Positions 8,471 through 17,123 of a DNA stretch of 36,380 bases are shown here, piece after piece. The DNA is taken from positions 1 to 36,380 of the forward strand of contig JBCCMB010000013.1 of assembly GCA_039026555.1 (NCBI GenBank), in the 5' to 3' direction. The notes under the pieces are model-generated. The model was not told the origin of the DNA. It saw only the letters and a list, made by a program, of their open reading frames with translations, and searched no databases. Origin of the DNA: JBCCMB01 sp039026555 (GTDB taxonomy: Bacteria; Pseudomonadota; Alphaproteobacteria; Caulobacterales; Hyphomonadaceae). Positions within the stretch are counted from its first letter, which is position 1; each line of letters starts with the position of its first letter. The position numbers and the translations under genes were made by a program.

Positions 8471-9460
8471 TCACTCCAAGTCCGATTTAGGCACTATGTT
8501 CTGCAATGGTTCGCCATCTAGATAGCGTTTAAGATTGTCCAAGAAGGTCTGGTCGTTGCGCTGTTTGGACCCGCGTGTCGCCGGCGAATCATGCGCTGTC
8601 AGATTGACCTTGGGATGCGCCCATAATGGATTGTCGGGCGCGGCGGGTTCTTGCGCGACAACGTCGAGCGCGGCGAATGCCGGGCGTCCCGCATCCAGCG
8701 CCGCGATCAAATCGCTTTCCACAACAAGCGCGCCGCGGCCGACATTAATCAGTAACGCGTCCTCCCGCATGTTTGAAAAGAAGGCGGCGTCGGCGATGTT
8801 TTGCGTTTCGGACGTAAGCGGCGCACACAGCAAAACGACGTCTGCGGCTGGTAGCGCGGCGTGCAAACCGCCAGGCCCGATAATCTGGTCAGCGTCTGGA
8901 TCTGGCCCTGGCGTTCGTCGCACTCCAACAACATAGCCGCCAAGCAACCGCACGCGTTTCGCCGTTTCGCGACCAATCTCGCCGAATCCGAAGATCAGCC
9001 AATTGAGGCCGGACAATTCGCGGGCGCTCAGACGTCGCCAAGCGCGGGCTTCGGCGTTGGCGCGACGCTCTGGACCAGCGCGTAGGAAGTCCAGCGTCTG
9101 CCACAAAACATATTCGGCGATGGCGACCGCTTGCCCATGTGCATTGGTGTAGATCTCCGCTTGTCGTCCGAAGGTTTTGAGAAGGGCGCGGTCCGTGCCG
9201 GTCGCGCTTGACTGAAACCAGCGGAGCTTTTTGGTTTCCAGAACCGTTTGAATGAACGTGTCCCGGCTGGCGGCGTCTCCGAAGTAAACGTCCGTATTGC
9301 CGAACACGATCTCGGGTTGCACGGGATTTTCCGCTGTCGGGCCCCAAGCGGCTGTGATCTCGCCGTCCCGCACCACTAAGGGGCGAATGCGGGCGCGAAA
9401 GGGCTGTAGCGCATCGACCACCCGGTCAAAAGTGCGCCCGTGTATCAATAAATCGATCAA
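8471..9460 (-). CDS. D-isomer-specific 2-hydroxyacid dehydrogenase
   Basis: NAD(P)-dependent oxidoreductase acting between 2-oxoacids and D-2-hydroxyacids; the substrate (glyoxylate, hydroxypyruvate or other) is not readable. The cofactor motif IFGFGEIGRETAKRVRLLGG, the arginine loop INVGRGALVVESDLIAALD, the glutamate in DVVAQEPAAPDNPLW and the catalytic histidine in NLTAHDSPATRG are all present, giving the usual Arg-Glu-His triad. The open frame reaches 9583, but its first 41 residues overlap the next gene and do not look like the family. No Val, Leu or Met codon occurs in frame between that gene's stop and TTG 9460, so I place the start at TTG 9460-9458 (329 residues). The start is uncertain. 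It lies 71 bases after the vWA-like gene, probably on the same transcript. Confidence 0.85.
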   Translation of the reverse strand: MIDLLIHGRTFDRVVDALQPFRARIRPLVVRDGEITAAWGPTAENPVQPEIVFGNTDVYFGDAASRDTFIQTVLETKKLRWFQSSATGTDRALLKTFGRQAEIYTNAHGQAVAIAEYVLWQTLDFLRAGPERRANAEARAWRRLSARELSGLNWLIFGFGEIGRETAKRVRLLGGYVVGVRRTPGPDPDADQIIGPGGLHAALPAADVVLLCAPLTSETQNIADAAFFSNMREDALLINVGRGALVVESDLIAALDAGRPAFAALDVVAQEPAAPDNPLWAHPKVNLTAHDSPATRGSKQRNDQTFLDNLKRYLDGEPLQNIVPKSDLE

Positions 9461-9531
9461 TGCGGCGGTCCCCGAACTCTGTCTCGTCGAGGCAGTATAA
9501 GGAGATGTCGATCCGCGGCGAGGGGGCGGGT

Positions 9532-10305
9532 CTAATTCACCGGTCGAAAAGCTGCGCCCGTGCCGTTGAAATATTGCGACCAAAACGCCTTTAGGTCGTC
9601 CAGCGGCAGATCATAGCGCTGGCGCGGCACAATCCGAGCGACAACGTCCACGCCGAACAATTGCGGCGTTTGGGACGACAGTGTCGAGCTTTGATACGCA
9701 TCCCAATCGGTTTTGCTGCGATAAAGCGAAAATGCGTCGGAATGCTGCATCAAATCCGAAACGATGATCAGCCGGCGATTGTCCACGCTCGACTGAAAAT
9801 CCGCGCGGTCGCCGATGGCGTAGACGGCTTCAAATAAGGGCGAATTGGACGCGCTCTTGTCCGCCAACACGCCATCCATTGCGGTCTTTAGCGGCGAGAA
9901 AAAGCCCTCGCGCCAATTATCGTCGATCATGCGCGGATTTTCGAGGATCGGATTGGCCTTGTCCGCGCTGCCCGGCGAGCACATCACAAAGACGTCTGGC
10001 GGATCGAATGGGTTTTGCGTGCTGGGGGTGACGACGGTGAGGCGGCCGTATTTGGGCAGGCGACGCGCTTCGCTTTCCATAAAGCCTTCAACCCAGCCGA
10101 AATCGCGCGTGTTGAAGGGGTCGGACTGGTCGATCAGCATCACCGTGTGCGCGGGATCGCGTTTGTCTTGGCGGCAGCCGGTTGCGATCTCTAAAGGCGG
10201 CGGGCGGTTAAACGCGATGAATGCGAACAGCGCGAAAACCCCGACAAGCATTGTCGCGATCGCAACGCGCCAGAACATGGGGCCTTTTTCTCGACGTCTC
10301 GCCAT
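9532..10305 (-). CDS. Membrane-anchored vWA-like protein of unknown function
   Basis: The 257-residue protein has a short basic N-terminus, one transmembrane helix (about residues 11-31, MFWRVAIATMLVGVFALFAF) and a soluble, probably periplasmic domain. HTVMLIDQSDPF resembles the first strand and DxS metal-binding loop of a von Willebrand A domain, and RRLIIVSDLMQHSDAF resembles its later VSDL strand. MIDAS-like residues are only partly matched (D-Q-S-D), so metal binding is an inference. The ATG at 10305 has AAGGAT 8 bases upstream. It follows the four-helix coiled-coil protein gene after 47 bases, and the two probably act together. I do not recognise a named family. Confidence 0.82.
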   Translation of the reverse strand: MARRREKGPMFWRVAIATMLVGVFALFAFIAFNRPPPLEIATGCRQDKRDPAHTVMLIDQSDPFNTRDFGWVEGFMESEARRLPKYGRLTVVTPSTQNPFDPPDVFVMCSPGSADKANPILENPRMIDDNWREGFFSPLKTAMDGVLADKSASNSPLFEAVYAIGDRADFQSSVDNRRLIIVSDLMQHSDAFSLYRSKTDWDAYQSSTLSSQTPQLFGVDVVARIVPRQRYDLPLDDLKAFWSQYFNGTGAAFRPVN

Positions 10306-10352
10306 GGGTCAGATCCTTATTTGGCTCGCCCCTGCACCCGTTTTATGTGTCG

Positions 10353-11924
10353 TTAGCCTGCACGTCTTTCATCGCGCGCTTCGGGCGTTCCACGCCGATC
10401 GCCGCTACGCGAAGTGCGCGGTTTCTTTGAATTGATCTCGCGCTGCACGTCTTGAATGTTTTGCTCCAGCCATTTTCGGGCATGGGCGAGCGCTGCGATG
10501 TTGTCGGTTAGCGTCTTGATTGAGGCGCCGGCCAGAGCGCGTTCCTCGTCGTATTCAAAAACTGGCACGTCAGGCGTCACGATCTCGTCGAAATAGGCGG
10601 GGATGGCCGCCTGTTCGCCCAGCTTCTCGCGCAGATTATTCCGCATGCGACGGTGCGCCTGGCGATAAGCGATCTTCAGCCCACGCTCTTGGTCTGCGCA
10701 GCGCGAGGCGACGGCGAGGGCCTGCTCACGCTTCATCTCAAGATCATTCATCGCCTTTTCGATTTCGCGCCGCGCCTCGGTGTGGCGCGCTTGCTGGGTT
10801 TCCAGCCAGTGGCGGCAATTGGAGAAGTATTCCGCCAGATCCTTGCGCAGGCCTTCGCCGACGGCTTGGCGTTTTTCGTAAGCGATCCGCTCTTTGCGCC
10901 ATACGCGGCCATAGCCGGGATAACGGTCAGAGATGCGGTCATAGCCTTCATAAACAGCGACGGCGAAGACCACGAGACCAATGAACAGCAAGCCCAGCGC
11001 GATTAGCGTATCCAGCCCAAAAATATTTGGGAACATGGAGGAGATCACGGCGCCCGGCGCAATGTCGAACATGGAAAAGCCGGCAAGAGACCCCGCTTCT
11101 TGGCGCATGAGCAATTCATGCTCCACCGCGTCTCTAAAGTGCGCGACGAAGAAATTCACAAACAGGCCAAACAGCGTGAAAGCGCCCGCGACAACGCTGC
11201 CTAGTACCTTAAACGGCGTATCGGGATGGTGCAGATAGCGGAGCCCGAAAAAGCCGACCACGACACCACATGTGACGTTCACCGCGCTGACGCCGAATGC
11301 GATCAACATGCCGCCGAGTAGGCCGGAAGACTGCGCGTCCTTGAACAAGAGCGCGTTGAAACAGCCCTCTAAAATCAAGACGAACAGTAAAACCGCGATA
11401 GCTTGTTCGACGTTCTTTTTGATGTCGGGCGTGCGCTTTCCGATCCCGCTTTGGTGGGTTTGTCGAAACGTGTCGAGCTCGACCACGGTGTTGTCGTACT
11501 CGGCTTCGGCGCTTTCAAAATCTTCGTCTTCATATTGGCGGATTTCGTTTTGCTCAGCCTTAATGGCCTCGCATAGAAAATCGCTCGTCATCTCGCGCGG
11601 GGTGCAGCGATGCACATAATTGCGCACTTCCGTGGATGAGGCGCGGAACCAAGTGCCCAGTCCGCGTCGCACATCGTCGGCCTGCTCGGCGATCAATTGC
11701 TCGCGCTCGCTCCATTGATCCGCGGTGACCGCTTCAGAGATCGGCACGCCGTCGGCGGCGTCGCGCTTGGCGACGGCGCGCGTTCGGCCGCGATCATAGG
11801 AGAGCTTGCCCTTTTTGAGGTCGCCCTTAAGGCCGTGCTCTGAGAAACTCGTTTTCGAGGTCAGCGTTTTGATTTTATCGCGAAACCCGAGGTCCAGGCT
11901 CCAACGCGGCGAACGGTTCGTCAT
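10353..11924 (-). CDS. Four-helix coiled-coil membrane protein of unknown function
   Basis: The 523-residue protein was not matched to a named family. The first 170 residues are charged and soluble, with a ring of acidic residues near 130-150. Four hydrophobic helices lie at about 173-194 (AIAVLLFVLILEGCFNALLF), 201-227, 240-263 and 304-327. After residue 345 comes a long charged, coiled-coil-prone region rich in Arg, Glu and Gln, ending in a very basic tail. The start is set at ATG 11924 because AAGGGG lies 9 bases upstream; a GTG at 11948 in frame has no such site. It forms an operon with the vWA-like protein. A scaffold for envelope assembly or force sensing is possible, but nothing in the sequence proves it. 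Confidence 0.83.
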   Translation of the reverse strand: MTNRSPRWSLDLGFRDKIKTLTSKTSFSEHGLKGDLKKGKLSYDRGRTRAVAKRDAADGVPISEAVTADQWSEREQLIAEQADDVRRGLGTWFRASSTEVRNYVHRCTPREMTSDFLCEAIKAEQNEIRQYEDEDFESAEAEYDNTVVELDTFRQTHQSGIGKRTPDIKKNVEQAIAVLLFVLILEGCFNALLFKDAQSSGLLGGMLIAFGVSAVNVTCGVVVGFFGLRYLHHPDTPFKVLGSVVAGAFTLFGLFVNFFVAHFRDAVEHELLMRQEAGSLAGFSMFDIAPGAVISSMFPNIFGLDTLIALGLLFIGLVVFAVAVYEGYDRISDRYPGYGRVWRKERIAYEKRQAVGEGLRKDLAEYFSNCRHWLETQQARHTEARREIEKAMNDLEMKREQALAVASRCADQERGLKIAYRQAHRRMRNNLREKLGEQAAIPAYFDEIVTPDVPVFEYDEERALAGASIKTLTDNIAALAHARKWLEQNIQDVQREINSKKPRTSRSGDRRGTPEARDERRAG

Positions 11925-12218
11925 GCTCACACACCCCTTCGATGACACGCGCTGCGGAATGTTAACGATATCGATAAAATCCCGCCCGCCACCTTAATAT
12001 TTTGCTAAGAAAGGGGATCGGGTCATGGGCGGCGCGCCCCCGCCAGACCTGTTAGTTTTGTACAAAAATAGACATAAAATCAGTGTTTTGAGTGTGCTCA
12101 CAAACGCTCTGAAGCGCTTCTCTGCCCGCTTACATAAATGAATTGTAATTGAGAAAGCGACTGACGAGCGCGCGTCAGCGCGTTTACGAATTGGCGTTCT
12201 TAGCGACGGAGGCGAGGC
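11925..12218. other. 294-bp AT-richer intergenic region upstream of the membrane-protein operon
   Basis: No coding frame is convincing here. The stretch is clearly AT-richer than its surroundings. It holds TTAA-N7-CTAA (11994-12008), one base from the alphaproteobacterial CtrA box TTAA-N7-TTAA and about 70 bases upstream of the membrane-protein ATG. It also holds a perfect palindrome GAAGCGCTTC (12111-12120) and the inverted repeat CTGACG-N6-CGTCAG (12161-12178). The last lies just beyond the stop of the transglutaminase gene and is followed on the minus strand by a moderately T-rich stretch, so it may be that gene's terminator. Confidence 0.45.
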
Positions 12219-15200
12219 TCAAGACCGTCGCAAATCGAGCGTAAACGGCGCGCGGGGATCGGCGTTTGAGGGCTTTGGAGACATTTGGCCCGGCGTGTGA
12301 CCGAAGGGCTTAAAACGGGCGAGGCGGCGGCCTTCCGCTTCCAATGCATTGACGGGCCGCGTCTCAAAGTTTCGGCCGCCAGGATGCGTTGCGTGATAGG
12401 TGCAACCCGCTACGGCGCGTCCGGCGGATGCGTCTATGAGGTCGAAAATGAGCGGATCATGTGGGTCGATGGTGGGGTGAAGACCGCTCGGAGGCTTCCA
12501 AGCCCTGAAGCGAACGCCGCAGATCTGCTCGCCCGGCCCGTCGCCCGCCTGAAGCGGCAGCAATCGCCCATTGCAGGCGGCTTGCAAGTGCGATGTGTCG
12601 AACGCGCCGGAGAGTTTGACCTGCAAACGCTCTAAAGAACTGTCGACAAATCGCGCAACGCCGCCGGCCGCGCCTTCTTCGCCGAGAACGTGCCACGGCT
12701 CCAACGCATTCCGGATTTCCATGACGATTTCGTCACTGCCGATTTTGTGGGTAATCCGTCCTGCGACCGGAAACCGGAAATCATACTGTGCTCGGAACCA
12801 TTCGCGATCGATCGCAACGCCCAATCCGCGCGACACCTCGTCCAAGACGGATCCGAAATCCGCCCACAACACGTCCGGCAGCATGAAGCGGTCATGCAAC
12901 GCCATGCCATAGGGCTTGAGCGGAGCGGTATAGGGTTGTCGCCAGAACCAAGCGATGAGGGCGCGCAGCACCAATTGCTGAGCGATATTCATTTGCCAAT
13001 GCGGCGGCATTTCAAAGGCGCGGAACTCAACCAGACCTAATCGACCCGCTGGGCCGTCCGGCGAATACAGCTTATCGATGCAGATCTCGGCGCGGTGCGT
13101 ATTGCCGGTCACATCCACCAGCAAATGACGCAAAATGCGGTCGACTGTCCAAGGCGGAAACTCCGTTTCGTCGGGTCCGGGCAATTGGTTGAGCGCGATC
13201 TCCAACTCATAAAGCAGGTCGGAACGCGCCTCGTCCACGCGCGGCGCCTGGCTGGTCGGTCCGATAAACAGTCCGGAGAAGAAATAGCTTAAGGATGGAT
13301 GCGTCTGCCAAAAACGGATCAGCGAGCCTAGAACGTCCGGCCGCCGTAAGAACGGGCTGTCGGCCGCCTCCGCGCCGCCGACCGTGACATGTGCGCCGCC
13401 GCCAGACCCCGTCGGCCGCCCGTCCATCATGAACCCGGATGCGTCCAACCCGCAGGCGCGCGCCTCTTCATAGAGCGTCTGCGTGAGATTGCGCAGCTCG
13501 GCCCAATCCGAGGCGGGATGCACATTCACCTCGATCACGCCCGGGTCGGGCGTCACTTTGATCTCGCTAAACCGGGGATCGCGCGGTGGCGGATACCCTT
13601 CCAAACGCACCGGAAGGCCTAGCTCTTCAGCCGTACGTTCCACCTCGGCGATGAGTTCCACATAAGCTTCAGCTGTCGAGACCGGCGGCAAGAACACGTT
13701 CAGCCGCCCATCGCGCGGTTCAATCGCGAGCGCCGTGCGCACTGGCGGCGGATCGAGCGGGCCGGTCTCCGTCGACATCGCCGAAACGGAAGCTCTCGGC
13801 GTCTTAGGCTTGGATTTTGGCGCTGTCTTTTTCTTCGGCTTCTGGCGCTGGATGGTGGTTTTCGGAAGCTCCGCCCGCTCTTGGAATGGGTCGGTTTCGA
13901 TGACGTGTGGGTATAGGTCCGCATCAACGTGCGGCAGGGATTTTATCGGCAGACGAAACCCCGCCGGGCTGTCGCCGGGCGCAAGGCACAGCTTTGCGCG
14001 GCGCGTGCTCCATATCTCGGACATCCAGCGGACCGAGCGTCCGCCGTCAGCCGCTTGCGCTTCTTGCAGCGGCAAGACGAAGGCGGCTGGCTGGCCTAGG
14101 CCGCGATCGAATATTTTCACCATTCGCGCCCGTTCCACAGGGTCGTCCAGCTTATTGTCGCCTGGGGTCAGGTTTTCTGGAAGGCGCGCCTCGCGCGTCA
14201 AATGCTCGGCGGGATCTTCATAGAGCTCCTGCGCGAAGTCGGACGACAGCCCTAGTTTTTCCGTGAGCGAGACCGCAAAATCTTGCGCATTCGAGATGGT
14301 GGGCGCGCCGTCATCGTCTTCCTTCGCGATCAGGTCGGGATTTTTCCAGAGTGCAATTCCATCGCGTCGCCAGACAACTGCGTAGGCCCATCGCGGCAGA
14401 GGTTCGCCCGGATACCATTTGCCCTGGCCGTGGGTCAGAACGCCGCCAGGCGCGAAGCGATCGCGCAGGCGGCGCACCAATTTATCAGCATACCCTTGCT
14501 TGGTGGGACCCACCGCTTCGATCGTCCATTCGTCGGCGTCGCGATCAGTCTCGGCGACGAAAGTGGGTTCGCCGCCCATGGTGAGACGAATATCGCTGTC
14601 CTGCAGCTTATCTTCGACAGCTTGGCCCGCCGCATCCACCGCCGCCCATTGGTTATCGGTGAGGGGTTTGGTGATCCGCGCAGGTTCGCGCAGCCGCGTC
14701 ACCTGCATGTCGAAATCAAACGACACGTTGCAGGGCTCTAGCGCGCCCGTGATTGGAGCGGCGGATTTCGGCGCAGGCGTGGCCGCGAGCGGGATGTGCC
14801 CCTCGCCCGCAAACAGGCCCGAGGTCGCGTCCAGCCCGATCCAGCCGGCGCCGGGAATGAAAGCCTCCGCCCAGGCGTGCAAATCGGTAAAATCAGCTTC
14901 CGGTCCGGACGGGCCCGTCAAAGAGCGCTCATCCGGGGCCAATTGGATTAGATAGCCGGATACAAACCGCGCCGCGATGCCGACATGCCGCAACAGATTG
15001 ACCAGCAGCCATGCGCTGTCGCGGCACGACCCCTTTGCGCTGACCAGTGTTTCCTCAGGCGTCTGAACGCCGGGCTCCATGCGGACGATATAATTGACCT
15101 TGGATTCAACGCTTTGGTTGAGCTCGACCAGGAAGTCTATGGTTTGCTTGTCTTTGCCTTGGCCCGCGCGCCAAAGCGCTTCGGCGTTTTCCGCAGCTGC

Positions 15201-15584
15201 CTCAAACTTCGGTCCCATGGCGTCAACGGAGAGATAGGGCGCCAAATCTACGCGGGTCGTAGGATCGTATTCGAACGGCGCGAAGAAGGCTTCTTCATCC
15301 AGGAAAAAATCGAACGGGTTGATGGCGATCATGTCCGCGACGAGGTCGATTTTTACCTCGAAATGATCGGTCGGATCTTCAAACACCGCACGTGATTGGT
15401 AATTGCCGAACGGGTCTTGCTGCCAATTGAGAAAGTGCTTCGCCGGCGAAATCGTCTGGCTGTAGGAGACGATCGGCGTGCGCGCGTGGGGCGCGGGGCG
15501 CAGACGAATCGTCTGCGGTCCAAGCCGCACTTTCCGATCGTAGGAATACGAGGTGCGGTGAAGAAGGGCGACGCGAATGCTCAT
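12219..15584 (-). CDS. Large transglutaminase-like protein with DUF2126 C-terminal half
   Basis: The 1121-residue protein combines a bacterial transglutaminase N-terminal beta domain (residues 1-90, starting SIRVALLHRTSYSYDRKV), a transglutaminase core and a DUF2126 half. The papain-like triad is visible: Cys187 in SAKGSCRDSAWLL, His236 in DLHAWAEAF and Asp252 in GLDATSG. A Lys/Pro-rich low-complexity linker at about residues 575-605 separates it from the rest, where DGRPTGSGGGAHVTVGG and the HRAEICIDKLYSP segment are typical of DUF2126. Proteins of this type sit beside circularly permuted ATP-grasp, alpha-E and Anbu genes and are predicted to cut or transfer peptide bonds; no substrate is established. 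Here it is divergent from those partners, 125 bp away. The protein looks intact. Confidence 0.93.
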   Translation of the reverse strand: MSIRVALLHRTSYSYDRKVRLGPQTIRLRPAPHARTPIVSYSQTISPAKHFLNWQQDPFGNYQSRAVFEDPTDHFEVKIDLVADMIAINPFDFFLDEEAFFAPFEYDPTTRVDLAPYLSVDAMGPKFEAAAENAEALWRAGQGKDKQTIDFLVELNQSVESKVNYIVRMEPGVQTPEETLVSAKGSCRDSAWLLVNLLRHVGIAARFVSGYLIQLAPDERSLTGPSGPEADFTDLHAWAEAFIPGAGWIGLDATSGLFAGEGHIPLAATPAPKSAAPITGALEPCNVSFDFDMQVTRLREPARITKPLTDNQWAAVDAAGQAVEDKLQDSDIRLTMGGEPTFVAETDRDADEWTIEAVGPTKQGYADKLVRRLRDRFAPGGVLTHGQGKWYPGEPLPRWAYAVVWRRDGIALWKNPDLIAKEDDDGAPTISNAQDFAVSLTEKLGLSSDFAQELYEDPAEHLTREARLPENLTPGDNKLDDPVERARMVKIFDRGLGQPAAFVLPLQEAQAADGGRSVRWMSEIWSTRRAKLCLAPGDSPAGFRLPIKSLPHVDADLYPHVIETDPFQERAELPKTTIQRQKPKKKTAPKSKPKTPRASVSAMSTETGPLDPPPVRTALAIEPRDGRLNVFLPPVSTAEAYVELIAEVERTAEELGLPVRLEGYPPPRDPRFSEIKVTPDPGVIEVNVHPASDWAELRNLTQTLYEEARACGLDASGFMMDGRPTGSGGGAHVTVGGAEAADSPFLRRPDVLGSLIRFWQTHPSLSYFFSGLFIGPTSQAPRVDEARSDLLYELEIALNQLPGPDETEFPPWTVDRILRHLLVDVTGNTHRAEICIDKLYSPDGPAGRLGLVEFRAFEMPPHWQMNIAQQLVLRALIAWFWRQPYTAPLKPYGMALHDRFMLPDVLWADFGSVLDEVSRGLGVAIDREWFRAQYDFRFPVAGRITHKIGSDEIVMEIRNALEPWHVLGEEGAAGGVARFVDSSLERLQVKLSGAFDTSHLQAACNGRLLPLQAGDGPGEQICGVRFRAWKPPSGLHPTIDPHDPLIFDLIDASAGRAVAGCTYHATHPGGRNFETRPVNALEAEGRRLARFKPFGHTPGQMSPKPSNADPRAPFTLDLRRS

Positions 15585-15635
15585 TTGACGACCATTTGTA
15601 GGCAGTTAACCGCATTCGCCACGTAAAACTTGTGC

Positions 15636-15647
15636 TTTCCATGGAAA
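15636..15647. promoter_or_regulatory. Perfect 12-bp palindrome in the transglutaminase/ATP-grasp divergent region
   Basis: TTTCCATGGAAA is a perfect inverted repeat near the middle of the 125-bp region between the two divergent genes. A shared regulator site is possible. No cognate regulator is encoded next to it. Confidence 0.3.
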
Positions 15648-15709
15648 AATGGACAGAATTTCATGTGCGTCGGCTATTTGCCTGATGCCTGGGCGGTCAA
15701 GATCGTTTC

Positions 15710-17113
15710 ATGTTCGACGAGATGGGAAATGATGGAAAAGTGCGTGAGGGCTATCGGGCTGTTGCGGACTGGATTGCGTCGACAGATATGGAGGAATTGC
15801 ATCGCAAGCGCGCCGAGGCGGAGACGATTTTTCGTCGCATCGGCGTCACGTTTGCGGTTTACGGCGAAGGCGGCGACCCAGAGCGTTTAATCCCCTTCGA
15901 CCTTGTTCCACGCGTTTTCGCCGCCAAGGAATGGGACATTATCGATCGCGGCGTGAAACAGCGCGCCGAGGCGCTCAACCGATTTATCCACGATGTCTAC
16001 AATGATGGCGAGATCTTTGAGGCGGGAATCGTTCCGCGCAAAATGGTCACGGACAATGACGCCTATCTGCCGATGATGCAGGGCTTCTCGCCGCCGCAAA
16101 ACGTCTATTCGCACATTGTCGGCGTCGATATCGTCCGCACAGGCCCGGAAGACTTCTACGTATTGGAAGACAATTGCCGCACGCCGTCGGGCGTTTCCTA
16201 CATGCTGGAAAACCGGGCCACGATGACGCGCCTCTTCCCCGAATTGTTCGATGGCGGCGAGGTGCTTCCGGTCAATGGTTATCCGGACCAATTGCGCAAA
16301 ACGCTGGCCGATGTCGCGCCGCCAGCCTGCAAAGGCGCGCCGAACATCGTTGTGATGACGCCGGGACATTTTAACAGCGCCTATTAAGAGCATTCCTTCA
16401 TCGCGGATGAAATGGGCGTAACGCTCGTGGTTGGGTCCGACCTCTTCGTCGAGGACGGCCGCGTCTATATGCGCACCACCACGGGGCCCGAGCGTGTGGA
16501 TGTGATTTATCGCCGGATCGATGACGATTTTCTCGATCCCGAAGCGTTTAATCCCGACAGCGCCCTTGGCTGCGCCGGCTTGATGCAGGCTTATCTAGAT
16601 GGCGGCGTCACCATTGTTAACGCGCCGGGCGCCGGCATCGCGGACGACAAAGCGATCTATTGTTACGTTCCCGAAATCATAGAGTTTTATCTCGGCGAGA
16701 AGGCGATCTTACCCAATGTACCGACCTGGCGTTTGGGCGAGCCGGATCATTATGAAGAAGCCATGTCCCGTATGGACGAGTTGGTGTTCAAGGAAGTTCA
16801 CGGGTCTGGCGGATATGGCATGCTCATTGGGCCGTCGGCGTCCAAGCGAGAAATTCGCGCTTACGCCAAGCGGGTGAAGGCGAAGCCCAAAGCCTTCATC
16901 GCGCAGCCGACCTTATCGCTCTCCACTTCGCCTACCTTGGTGGAGGACGGGATCGCCCCGCGTCATATCGATTTCCGGCCCTTTGCGCTTGTGGGTTCGA
17001 AAGTCCGCTTGTCGCCGGGCGGTCTGACGCGCGTCGCTCTGAACGAGGGCTCCTTGGTGGTCAATTCCAGCCAGGGCGGCGGTGTGAAAGACACATGGGT
17101 CCTAAGATCATGA
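15710..17113 (+). pseudogene. Circularly permuted ATP-grasp family protein (DUF404/DUF407) interrupted by an in-frame TAA
   Basis: The two open segments 15710-16384 and 16388-17113 are in the same frame and together make one family member of about 467 codons. The first ends PGHFNSAY and the second continues EHSFIADEMGVTLVVGSD, where intact relatives carry a Phe or Tyr. Codon 226 (16385-16387) is TAA, one base from TAT or TAC. Other landmarks are intact: EDNCRTPSGVSYMLENR, LVFKEVHGSGGYGMLIGPSAS and the C-terminal SSQGGGVKDTWVL. The family is predicted to form peptide or amide bonds with ATP. If the stop is real, the product is cut within its catalytic module; an internal ATG at 16412 would yield only the second half. 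TAA is not used for selenocysteine or pyrrolysine. A base-call error is an alternative explanation. Confidence 0.88.
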
Positions 17114-17123
17114 GTGGGTCTCC

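Noticed and set aside
16385..16387. Programmed recoding of the stop in the ATP-grasp gene
   Set aside because: TAA is not a selenocysteine or pyrrolysine codon, and no recoding structure is evident; mutation or sequence error is simpler.
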